A program made the translations under genes and the position numbers. This document shows, piece by piece, positions 1 through 7,891 of a stretch of 64,000 bases of DNA. Under the pieces are notes generated by a model. It made no database searches and was not told the origin of the DNA. It saw only the letters and a list, made by a program, of their open reading frames with translations. Every line of letters starts with the position of its first letter. Positions within the stretch are counted from its first letter, which is position 1. The DNA comes from an uncultured Clostridia bacterium (GTDB lineage: Bacteria > Bacillota > Clostridia > Lachnospirales > Lachnospiraceae): the NCBI GenBank assembly GCA_947385955.1, contig CANDNA010000003.1, positions 62,001 to 126,000 of the forward strand, given 5' to 3'.

Positions 1-414
1 ATTGCTACCTATGAAATTGAAATAGGGGACAATGATACCCTGTCTGCTGTGGTGGCGGCACTGATTGACGCAGACCTGCTGATTCTGTTGTCGGATATTG
101 ACGGACTGTACACGGACGATCCCAGAAAAAATACCCAGGCCAGATTCATTGAGACAGTGGAACATATGGATGATACGCTGATGGAGATGGGGAAGAAAAG
201 TACAGGAAGCAGTGTGGGAACCGGCGGAATGAATACGAAGCTGATTGCGGCCAGAATTGCCACCAGTATGGGAGCGGATATGGTGATTGCAGGCAGTGAG
301 GACATCCGGATCATTCATCGGATTATGGACGGCAGAAATCTGGGTACTTTTTTCTGTGCAGATAAAGATGAAAAATTTGACCTGATTGATTTTATTTCTG
401 ATTACAACGGTTAG
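1..414 (+). CDS. proB: Glutamate 5-kinase, C-terminal part (truncated by window start)
   Basis: First step of proline synthesis: ATP-dependent phosphorylation of glutamate to glutamyl-5-phosphate in the cytoplasm. The frame is open from base 1, so the N-terminus lies upstream of the window. Amino-acid-kinase signatures are visible: GDNDTLSA, LILLSDIDGLYTDDPR and GTGGMNTKL. The protein ends soon after this kinase fold (about 50 residues past GGMNTK), so it is the short form without the C-terminal PUA domain found in E. coli ProB. proA follows after one intervening gene, consistent with a proline operon. The identification is secure; only the start is missing. Confidence 0.95.
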   Translation: MATYEIEIGDNDTLSAVVAALIDADLLILLSDIDGLYTDDPRKNTQARFIETVEHMDDTLMEMGKKSTGSSVGTGGMNTKLIAARIATSMGADMVIAGSEDIRIIHRIMDGRNLGTFFCADKDEKFDLIDFISDYNG

Positions 415-428
415 AAGGTGTTAAGAGA

Positions 429-1013
429 TTGGGTATGTATGACAAAGCAGAGCAAAAAAAGGCGCTGCGCCGTGAGATGCTTCGGATCAGGAATCAAATG
501 GATACGGAAACGTGGCATGAAAAAAGCGAACGGATACGGGAAAATTTTTGGAAATGTGCTGTGTCTGCGGAACAGATTTTATGTTATGCGGGGTATGGCA
601 GAGAAGTGGATACCCTGGGGATTCTAAAGGACTGCCTGGAACAGGGCAGGGAAGTCTATTGCCCGCTTGTATCAGGCAGGGATATGGAGTTTTACCGGAT
701 TTTTTCTGTGAAGGAGCTGCAAAGCGGCTTTCACGGCATATGGGAACCGCCGGAGCGGGAAGCTGAGAGGTATGTACCAAAGGAGCATGGACATATATCC
801 CGTATGGGCCTGATGGTGATGCCGGGGGTGGTATTTGACAGAAGCCGTCACCGGATCGGTTACGGAGGCGGATATTATGACAGGTATCTGCAAAGAGTAC
901 CCGGTATGCCTGTGCTGGCGCTGGCGTTCGGGTTTCAAATCAGGGAGGAGATCCCGTATGAAGAGCATGATATCTGTCCCCATATGATTTTAACGGAGGA
1001 CGGAGAAATCTGA
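429..1013 (+). CDS. 5-formyltetrahydrofolate cyclo-ligase
   Basis: Converts 5-formyl-THF to 5,10-methenyl-THF using ATP, recycling folate one-carbon units. At 194 aa it has the usual family length. The N-terminus carries basic AEQKKALRREMLRIR, and the C-terminal half has the diagnostic PGVVFD...RIGYGGGYYDRYL segment that binds nucleotide and substrate. A TTG start at 429 has GAAGGTG at 414-420 eight bases upstream; an ATG at 435 (MYDKAEQ) is an equally possible start. It sits 14 bases after proB and 44 bases before proA, so it is probably cotranscribed with the proline genes although its function is unrelated. Confidence 0.92.
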   Translation: MGMYDKAEQKKALRREMLRIRNQMDTETWHEKSERIRENFWKCAVSAEQILCYAGYGREVDTLGILKDCLEQGREVYCPLVSGRDMEFYRIFSVKELQSGFHGIWEPPEREAERYVPKEHGHISRMGLMVMPGVVFDRSRHRIGYGGGYYDRYLQRVPGMPVLALAFGFQIREEIPYEEHDICPHMILTEDGEI

Positions 1014-1057
1014 TACAACAACAGTGCGGGCATATAGCAGAGACAGGAGGTTATGGA

Positions 1058-2308
1058 ATGATAAATACGCTGGAAGAAATGGGTAAAAAAGCAGTCATGG
1101 CCAAGTATAGATTGCAGGTATTGACAGCGGAGGAAAAAAATCAGGCCCTTTTGCAGGCAGCCAAAGGGCTGCAGGAGGATGAGACAGCCATACTGGCCGC
1201 CAACGAACAGGATATGCAGGCAGGCAGGGAGAATGGGATGCATGCAGGGCTGTTGGACCGGCTGAAGCTGGATAAGAGCCGGATAGAAGGGATGGCGGAA
1301 GGACTGCGGCAGGTGGCAGAGCTGCCGGACCCTACCGGGCGGGTGCTTGACAGCTGGGAAAGGCCCAATGGGCTGCGGCTGAAAAAAGTCAGTGTCCCAC
1401 TGGGGGTAATCGGTATTATTTATGAGTCCCGTCCCAATGTGACGGCGGATGCATTTGCACTTTGCTTCAAGGCAGGCAATGGGGTTATTTTAAAAGGGGG
1501 AAGTGATGCGATCCGTTCCAATATGGCGATTACTGCTTCGCTCCGCGGTTCCCTCCAAAAAGCGGGCGTACCGCAGGATGCCCTCCAGTTGATTGAAGCC
1601 ACAGACCGGGAAACCACAGGGGCCTTTATGAAATGTAAGGACTATATTGATGTGCTGATTCCTAGGGGCAGCGCCGGCCTGATCCGGGCGGCGGTGGAAA
1701 ACAGTACCATACCGATCATAGAAACAGGGACAGGCAATTGTCATATTTATATTGATGAATCTGCAGACATAGAGGAGGCTGTCCGCATTGTCATCAATGC
1801 CAAGACGCAGAGGATCGGTGTGTGCAATGCCTGTGAGTCTCTTGTGATTCATGAGAAGGCTGCAGGAGCATTTCTGCCTGCTTTGCAAAAAGCACTGGAA
1901 CAAGTACATGAGGTGGAAATACGAGGCGATGTACAAGTATGCCGGATTCTTCCGGATGCAGTGTCTGCCACAGAAGCGGATTATGGCAGAGAATATCTGG
2001 ATTATGTGCTGTCTGCGGTCACTGTGGGAAGCATAGAAGAGGCAATTTCCCATATCAACAAATATAGTACCCATCATTCCGATGCGATTCTCACCAGAGA
2101 CTTTCGGATGGCAGAGAAATTTACCAGAGAAGTGGATTCTGCCTGTGTGTATGTGAATGCTTCCACCCGCTTCACGGATGGGTTTGAGTTTGGATTTGGA
2201 GCGGAGATTGGGATCAGTACACAGAAACTGCATGCAAGAGGACCGATGGGACTGTCAGAGCTCACTACGTACAAGTATATCGTAGAAGGGAATGGACAGA
2301 TTCGGTAA
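1058..2308 (+). CDS. proA: Glutamate-5-semialdehyde dehydrogenase (gamma-glutamyl phosphate reductase)
   Basis: Second step of proline synthesis: NADPH-dependent reduction of glutamyl-5-phosphate to glutamate semialdehyde, in complex with ProB. Full length at 416 aa. Visible features are the aldehyde-dehydrogenase-type motif GVIGIIYESRPNVTADA near residue 120, the KGGSDA loop, the catalytic cysteine in GVCNACES near residue 257, and the C-terminal FGFGAEIGISTQKLHARGPMG signature region. AGGAGG at 1045-1050 lies seven bases before the ATG. It belongs with the proB end upstream; a small regulator-like ORF starts 11 bases after its stop. Confidence 0.97.
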   Translation: MINTLEEMGKKAVMAKYRLQVLTAEEKNQALLQAAKGLQEDETAILAANEQDMQAGRENGMHAGLLDRLKLDKSRIEGMAEGLRQVAELPDPTGRVLDSWERPNGLRLKKVSVPLGVIGIIYESRPNVTADAFALCFKAGNGVILKGGSDAIRSNMAITASLRGSLQKAGVPQDALQLIEATDRETTGAFMKCKDYIDVLIPRGSAGLIRAAVENSTIPIIETGTGNCHIYIDESADIEEAVRIVINAKTQRIGVCNACESLVIHEKAAGAFLPALQKALEQVHEVEIRGDVQVCRILPDAVSATEADYGREYLDYVLSAVTVGSIEEAISHINKYSTHHSDAILTRDFRMAEKFTREVDSACVYVNASTRFTDGFEFGFGAEIGISTQKLHARGPMGLSELTTYKYIVEGNGQIR

Positions 2309-2319
2309 GGAGGATATGG

Positions 2320-2508
2320 ATGGGGACGGCGGCAACAAGAGCAAAAAATAAATGGAACAGTGAAAACAGAGACCACTATCATCTGACCCTGCCTCTGGGC
2401 AAAAAAGAGGAGTATATGCGGCTTGCCAGAGAGATGGGCTACAGGGATCTGAGTAAACTGATCGTGGCGGCGATTGAAGAGAAAAAGATAAAAGAAGGGT
2501 TTGTCTGA
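2320..2508 (+). CDS. Small ribbon-helix-helix (Arc-like) DNA-binding protein
   Basis: A 62-aa basic protein. The pattern is RAKNKWN then a short beta strand (YHLTLPLGKKEE), then two helices (MRLAREMGY and LSKLIVAAIEEK), as in Arc/MetJ-type ribbon-helix-helix repressors and antitoxins. AAGGAGG at 2307-2313 gives a well-spaced start. It lies 11 bases after proA and runs up to a two-TM protein, so the pair may be cotranscribed. Whether it represses its own operon or is an antitoxin is not shown; no obvious toxin partner is encoded next to it apart from the unrelated-looking gene at 3191. Confidence 0.6.
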   Translation: MGTAATRAKNKWNSENRDHYHLTLPLGKKEEYMRLAREMGYRDLSKLIVAAIEEKKIKEGFV

Positions 2509-2533
2509 CGGACGAAAGAAGAGGAGAAGGCAT

Positions 2534-3118
2534 ATGGCGGGTGAGTTGTTTTTTGTATTGTATATAGGATTACTGGCTTTTATGGTGGCATTTGAAATGT
2601 ATGTGCTGTTTAACAATAAGAGGGTGTACATACGGCGGTCCTGCAGAGGGCTGGAAGCCATTTTGTTTGACTGGAGTGACAAACGGGAGGATATCGGGGA
2701 ACTGGCCAAAGAGATTGAGCAGTTTTACAGCCAATACTGCCAGGAAAGGCCGGAAACCATCAGAGTGTTTCCCAATATCATAGCATGGATCAATGCCATT
2801 ATTTTCCGGATCAATTCCGGTGAGATCAGCAGTCTGAAAAAATACAATGACCATATCAAATCAGTGCGGGATGTTCTGGAAGCCAAATATCCTTTCAGCA
2901 GATGTGACAAGTATCAGCAGAATATCCTGACAGATATGGAAAAACTGAAAAACGAAGAAAATGAAGGGGCTGTGGGCAGTATACTGAAGCGGACAGAAGA
3001 AGAATTTTTAAGACTGTCCGGGGAAATCCGGAAAAACAGCACCAACAATACCATCTCTTTGCTGGTTGGGATTTTCGGAATCCTGATTTCCGTGTTGATG
3101 GCCTTTGCAAAGCTGTAG
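2534..3118 (+). CDS. Membrane protein of unknown function with N- and C-terminal TM segments
   Basis: 194 aa from the ATG at 2534, chosen because GAGGAGAAGG (2521-2530) precedes it; an upstream TTG at 2501 in the same frame would overlap the previous gene. One hydrophobic segment at the N-terminus (ELFFVLYIGLLAFMVAFEM) and one at the extreme C-terminus (ISLLVGIFGILISVLMAF) flank a roughly 140-residue charged, helical soluble part. This hairpin arrangement suggests a cytoplasmic domain tethered at both ends. I do not recognise the family. Confidence 0.55.
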   Translation: MAGELFFVLYIGLLAFMVAFEMYVLFNNKRVYIRRSCRGLEAILFDWSDKREDIGELAKEIEQFYSQYCQERPETIRVFPNIIAWINAIIFRINSGEISSLKKYNDHIKSVRDVLEAKYPFSRCDKYQQNILTDMEKLKNEENEGAVGSILKRTEEEFLRLSGEIRKNSTNNTISLLVGIFGILISVLMAFAKL

Positions 3119-3190
3119 CAGAAGCATTTCCGGTATCTGTGATATGTGAGTAAGCAGGATTTTTAAAGGAGAGCGGATAAACAGCAGATT

Positions 3191-3715
3191 ATGGAAAGAA
3201 ACATAAGTGTTATAAAAGATGTAAATGGAAATCAGATTGTTATTGTAAATGATATTCGTTTTAAAGGAAAAAGAAATATAGATTGGGACGATGTCGAGCA
3301 ATATTTAAAACAATATGTTGGTGAATTCATAGAGATTGCCAAGAGTAAAGAAATTATCTATATTGGCAGTGATCTGCCTGATGAATATGCAGGCTCGGAG
3401 TATACTGCAAAATTAAAAGGAGCGTTGGCAAAGGCAAAAGCAAATGCTGCACAAGGAATTCCCGAGATGATAGAAATTGCACAAAACAGAAGATTTCAGA
3501 AAAATTTGGAAAAGAAACATGATAAAAATGCAAAATATGGCTGGTATCGGTATGATTCCAGATTTGCAATTCCTGTTTTTGATGAAAATAATGATGTTTT
3601 ACGCTATAATGTGTTTCATGTGGAATTGGTAATAAGACATTCAGAGAACAGGAAGCTGTATTTGTATGACATTATAAACATAAAAAAAGAAACGAGCACC
3701 CCGCTTGAGCCATAA
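3191..3715 (+). CDS. Polyvalent/PBECR-type nuclease-toxin-domain-like protein
   Basis: A 174-aa soluble protein. Its body (IDWDDVEQYLKQYVGEFIEI, then GSDLPDEYAGSEYT, then AKANAAQGIPEMIEIA, then KYGWYRYDSRFAIPVF and LYLYDIINIKKE) resembles the phage-related Barnase-EndoU-ColicinE5/D-RelE-like nuclease domains (PBECR families) often found at the end of phage MuF or polyvalent proteins. That match is from memory of the family style and is not certain. The DNA is visibly more AT-rich than flanking proA and miaB, suggesting recent acquisition. It stands alone with no phage structural gene beside it, so it could be a solitary toxin or a domesticated domain. Confidence 0.5.
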   Translation: MERNISVIKDVNGNQIVIVNDIRFKGKRNIDWDDVEQYLKQYVGEFIEIAKSKEIIYIGSDLPDEYAGSEYTAKLKGALAKAKANAAQGIPEMIEIAQNRRFQKNLEKKHDKNAKYGWYRYDSRFAIPVFDENNDVLRYNVFHVELVIRHSENRKLYLYDIINIKKETSTPLEP

Positions 3716-3782
3716 GCTGTACGGTAAAAAACCCGCTTCTTTTTAGGAATTATATGATAGAAAGGGTAAAAAGTCAAGAAAA

Positions 3783-5243
3783 ATGTATAACGAAATTGAT
3801 TTAGATAAAATAGATATCCATTCAGAACCTCCCACAGAGGAACCAGGCAGACAATATTATTTTATCGGAAAGTGCAGAGAATGGGGAGAAGGCTTTCGGC
3901 GGAAAAACGGACGTTTCCCCAGAGCCTGTGTCACTACGTTCGGCTGTCAGATGAACGCCAGAGATTCCGAAAAGCTGTCGGGGGTGCTGCAAAAGAGCGG
4001 TTTCGAAACGGCGCAGGAGGAAGCGGCAGACTTTATCATTTACAATACCTGTACGGTCAGGGACAATGCAAACCAGAAGGTATATGGGCGTCTGGGGGTA
4101 CTGCATGGGTATAAACGCAGGAATCCCCATCTGAAAATTGCCCTCTGCGGCTGTATGATGCAGGAACCTTCCGTAATAGAAAAAATCAGAAAAAGCTATG
4201 GCTTTGTGGATCTGCTGTTTGGTACCCACAATCTGTACAAATTTGCAGAGCTTTTGTATACATGTCTGACCTGTGAAGGACTGGTTATGGACATCTGGCA
4301 GGATACCGACAAGGTGGTGGAAGATCTGCCCACGGAACAAAAGTACCGGTTCAAATCAGGCATCAACATCATGTATGGCTGTAATAATTTCTGCAGCTAT
4401 TGTATCGTTCCCTATGTACGGGGACGGGAGAGGAGCCGGGAGGCGGCGGATATTCTGGAAGAAGTCAGAAGGCTGGCGGCAGACGGGGTGACGGAAATCA
4501 TGCTGCTGGGTCAGAATGTGAATTCTTATGGAAAGAATTTAAAACATCCTCTTTCTTTTGCAGGGCTTTTGCAGGAAGTGGAACAGATTCCGGGAATCCG
4601 GCGCATCCGTTTTATGACGCCCCATCCCAAAGACCTGTCGGATGAACTGATTGGTGTGATGCGGGATTCTGAAAAGATCTGCCGGCACCTGCATCTGCCG
4701 CTGCAGTCCGGTTCCAGCCGGATCTTACAGGCAATGAACAGACGCTATACAAAAGAACAGTATCTTTCCCTGACGGAAAAGATCCGCAGGGAGATTCCGG
4801 AGCTTTCGATTACCACCGATATCATTGTGGGATTTCCCGGAGAGACCGCTCAGGATGTGGAAGATACCATTGATGTGGTGAGAAAAGTCGGGTTCGACAA
4901 TGCCTTTACGTTTATTTACTCCAAACGCACCGGTACACCGGCGGCTGCTATGGAAAATCAGGTGCCGGCAGACGAGGTCAAAGAGAATTTTGACCGGCTG
5001 CTGCATGTGGTGCAGGAAACGGCAAAACAGCGGACGGCGCGGTTTCTGGGACAGGAAGCGCAGGTGCTGGTGGAGGATGTGAATGAACATGACAGTCGGC
5101 TTCTGACCGGACGTATGTCCTGCAATATGCTGGTACATTTCCCGGGTGGCAGAGAACTGATCGGACAGTATGTGACTGTCAGGCTGGAAGAATGCAAAGG
5201 ATTCTATTATATGGGACAGGAGAAAAAGGCATGGCAGAATTAA
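3783..5243 (+). CDS. miaB: tRNA-2-methylthio-N6-dimethylallyladenosine synthase
   Basis: Radical SAM methylthiotransferase that adds a methylthio group to i6A37 of tRNAs reading UNN codons; the substrate is made by MiaA, encoded at 9809. 486 aa. It has the N-terminal UPF0004 cysteines (TFGCQMNARDSEK near residue 55, YNTCTVRDNANQK, LCGCMMQ), the radical SAM triad CNNFCSYC near residue 200, GQNVNSYG, and a C-terminal TRAM domain. Compared with E. coli it has about 40 extra N-terminal residues. The stop overlaps the mutS start by 13 bases, so the two are translationally coupled. Confidence 0.96.
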   Translation: MYNEIDLDKIDIHSEPPTEEPGRQYYFIGKCREWGEGFRRKNGRFPRACVTTFGCQMNARDSEKLSGVLQKSGFETAQEEAADFIIYNTCTVRDNANQKVYGRLGVLHGYKRRNPHLKIALCGCMMQEPSVIEKIRKSYGFVDLLFGTHNLYKFAELLYTCLTCEGLVMDIWQDTDKVVEDLPTEQKYRFKSGINIMYGCNNFCSYCIVPYVRGRERSREAADILEEVRRLAADGVTEIMLLGQNVNSYGKNLKHPLSFAGLLQEVEQIPGIRRIRFMTPHPKDLSDELIGVMRDSEKICRHLHLPLQSGSSRILQAMNRRYTKEQYLSLTEKIRREIPELSITTDIIVGFPGETAQDVEDTIDVVRKVGFDNAFTFIYSKRTGTPAAAMENQVPADEVKENFDRLLHVVQETAKQRTARFLGQEAQVLVEDVNEHDSRLLTGRMSCNMLVHFPGGRELIGQYVTVRLEECKGFYYMGQEKKAWQN

Positions 5244-7876
5244 CGCCAATGATGCAGCAATACATGGAGACAAAAAAGCAGTATCAGGATTGTATTCTGT
5301 TTTACCGGCTGGGCGACTTTTATGAAATGTTTTATGAGGATGCGCTGACGGCATCCAGAGCACTGGAGATCACCCTGACCGGGAAAAACTGCGGGCAGGA
5401 GGAAAAAGCCCCTATGTGCGGCGTCCCGTATCATGCTGTGGAAGGGTATCTGAACAAGCTGGTTTCTATGGGATATAAAGTGGCCATCTGTGAACAGGTA
5501 GAGGACCCGAAGCAGACAAGGGGCATTGTCCGCCGGGAGGTAGTACGGGTAGTGACTCCCGGTACCAACCTGAATATCCAGGCCCTGGATGATGGAAAGA
5601 ACAACTATCTGATGAGCATTGTCTGGTTTTCCGGAAAAACCGGGGTTTCTGTGGCGGATGTGACCACAGGTGACTATGTATTGACAGAAATCGAAGATAC
5701 CAGAAAACTGGTGGATGAAATTTATAAATATATGCCTTCAGAAATCATCTGCAATGACGCTTTTCTGGTCAGCGGTGTGGATGTGGAGGACTTAAAAAGC
5801 CGGCTGGGCATTACCGTCTATGCACTGGAGCCGGTCTGTTTTGATGAGACCAATTGCAGGAGCTGCCTGCAGAAGCACTTTCATGTCAATGCACTCAGCG
5901 GTCTTGGCATTGAAGATTTCCCAAACGGCATCATCGCGGCAGGAAGCCTTTTGCAGTATCTGTATGAAAATCAGAAAACCTCTCTGGAGCATTTTACACA
6001 TTTAACTCCTTATCTGATCAGCAGGTATATGCTGCTGGACAGTTCTACCAGACGGAATCTGGAGCTGACGGAAACCCTTCGGGAAAAACAGAAAAAAGGT
6101 TCTCTTTTATGGGTGCTGGATAAGACCAGGACGGCTATGGGAGCCAGGATGCTGCGCAGTTTTCTGGAACAGCCGCTGATTGACCGGGCATGTATTGAAA
6201 TGCGTCTGGATGCGGTTGAGGTTCTTTGCCGGGAAGTATCGGCACGGGATGAGATGCGGGAATATCTCCAGTCGGTATATGATCTGGAGCGGCTTCTCGG
6301 AAAGGTCAGTTACCGGACAGCCAATCCCAGAGATTTTCTGGCCCTCCAGAGCTCTCTGTCCATGCTGCCCCATATCAGGACAGTACTGCAGGGGCTGGAC
6401 GCCGCCGCTCTGCAGGAAATCCGGGAAGAAATGGATGATCTGAAAGATATCTGTGAACTGATTGAAGTGTCTATTGTAGAGGAACCGCCGCTTTCTATCC
6501 GGGAAGGCGGTATGATACGGGAAGGCTTTGATCCGGATATTGATGCGCTGCGCCGGGCCAAAACAGAGGGCAAGACCTGGCTGGCCCAACTGGAGGAGAC
6601 AGACAGGGAGCGTACCGGCATTAAGAATCTGCGCATCAAATACAACAAAATCTTTGGCTATTATTTTGAGGTTACCAATTCCTATCAGCATCTGGTGCCT
6701 GACGATTATACGAGAAAACAGACGCTGGCCAATGCGGAGCGGTATACCACACCCCGGCTGAAGGAACTGGAGGATCGGATACTGAATGCGGAGGATAAGC
6801 TGTGTACGCTGGAATATGATGCATTCTGCCGGATCCGGGAGCGGATCGCAGGAGAAATTAAGCGGATCCAGCGCACGGCCAAAGCGGTGGCCAGACTGGA
6901 TGTATTTGCTTCTCTGTCTCTGGTGGCGGAACGCAATCAGTATGTCAGGCCTGCGCTGAATGAAAAAGGGGTTATCGATATCAGGGACGGCAGACATCCT
7001 GTGGTGGAACAGATGATACAGAATGATATGTTTATTGCCAATGATACCTATCTGGACAACAAACGCCGCTGTATTTCTGTCATTACCGGACCGAATATGG
7101 CCGGAAAGTCCACTTATATGCGTCAGAGCGCACTGATTGTGCTGATGGCACAGATCGGCAGTTTTGTTCCGGCAGGCCGGGCGGACATCGGCATTGTGGA
7201 CCGGATTTTTACAAGAGTGGGCGCTTCCGACGACCTGGCCAGCGGGCAGAGTACTTTTATGGTGGAAATGAATGAGGTGGCCAATATTCTGCGCAATGCC
7301 ACCAGAAACAGTCTGTTGATTCTGGATGAGATCGGCAGAGGCACGTCCACTTTTGACGGACTGTCGATTGCCTGGGCGGTGATTGAACACATCAGCAATA
7401 AGAAGCTGCTGGGAGCCAAAACCCTGTTTGCCACCCACTATCATGAGCTGACCGAGCTGGAAGGCAAGATGAACAATGTGAACAATTATTGCATTGCAGT
7501 AAAGGAAAAAGGCGACGATATCGTATTTTTAAGAAAGATCGTAAAGGGCGGCGCAGACAAGAGCTATGGAATCCAGGTAGCCAAACTGGCCGGGGTGCCG
7601 GACATGATCATTGACCGTGCAAAAGAGATCGTGGAGCAGCTCAGTGACAATGACATTACGGAAAAGGTGCAGAGCATTGCGGTGGGCACATCCGGGGAAA
7701 AGAAAAAGGTCCTTAGGTATGATGAGGTGGATTTGACACAAATGTCACTTTTTGACACGGTAAAGGACGAAGATGTGCTGAAAGAGCTTAAGGAGATTGA
7801 CATCAGCAATCTGACGCCGTTAGACGCGCTGAATACGCTCTACCGGCTTCAGAACCAGCTGAAAAACAGATGGTAG
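5231..7876 (+). CDS. mutS: DNA mismatch repair protein MutS
   Basis: Recognises mismatches and small loops and, with ATP, recruits MutL. The start at ATG 5231 (MAELTPMMQQYM) fits ACAGGAG at 5216-5222; an upstream in-frame start would read deep into miaB. 881 aa, full length. The mismatch-binding Phe-X-Glu is in DFYEMFYE near residue 35, Walker A GPNMAGKSTYMRQ near residue 620, Walker B LLILDEIGRGTSTFDG near 697, and the C-terminal helix-turn-helix follows. mutL begins 15 bases after the stop: a classic mutSL operon. Confidence 0.97.
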   Translation: MAELTPMMQQYMETKKQYQDCILFYRLGDFYEMFYEDALTASRALEITLTGKNCGQEEKAPMCGVPYHAVEGYLNKLVSMGYKVAICEQVEDPKQTRGIVRREVVRVVTPGTNLNIQALDDGKNNYLMSIVWFSGKTGVSVADVTTGDYVLTEIEDTRKLVDEIYKYMPSEIICNDAFLVSGVDVEDLKSRLGITVYALEPVCFDETNCRSCLQKHFHVNALSGLGIEDFPNGIIAAGSLLQYLYENQKTSLEHFTHLTPYLISRYMLLDSSTRRNLELTETLREKQKKGSLLWVLDKTRTAMGARMLRSFLEQPLIDRACIEMRLDAVEVLCREVSARDEMREYLQSVYDLERLLGKVSYRTANPRDFLALQSSLSMLPHIRTVLQGLDAAALQEIREEMDDLKDICELIEVSIVEEPPLSIREGGMIREGFDPDIDALRRAKTEGKTWLAQLEETDRERTGIKNLRIKYNKIFGYYFEVTNSYQHLVPDDYTRKQTLANAERYTTPRLKELEDRILNAEDKLCTLEYDAFCRIRERIAGEIKRIQRTAKAVARLDVFASLSLVAERNQYVRPALNEKGVIDIRDGRHPVVEQMIQNDMFIANDTYLDNKRRCISVITGPNMAGKSTYMRQSALIVLMAQIGSFVPAGRADIGIVDRIFTRVGASDDLASGQSTFMVEMNEVANILRNATRNSLLILDEIGRGTSTFDGLSIAWAVIEHISNKKLLGAKTLFATHYHELTELEGKMNNVNNYCIAVKEKGDDIVFLRKIVKGGADKSYGIQVAKLAGVPDMIIDRAKEIVEQLSDNDITEKVQSIAVGTSGEKKKVLRYDEVDLTQMSLFDTVKDEDVLKELKEIDISNLTPLDALNTLYRLQNQLKNRW

Positions 7877-7891
7877 TCAGTGGAGGAAGGT

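Noticed and set aside
3716-3760. Terminator after the toxin-like gene
   Set aside because: The GC-rich CCCGCTTCTTTTT end has no good pairing partner upstream.
6107-7444. 445-codon open frame on the minus strand
   Set aside because: Fully antisense to mutS, whose motifs are clear; no ribosome site or recognisable product.
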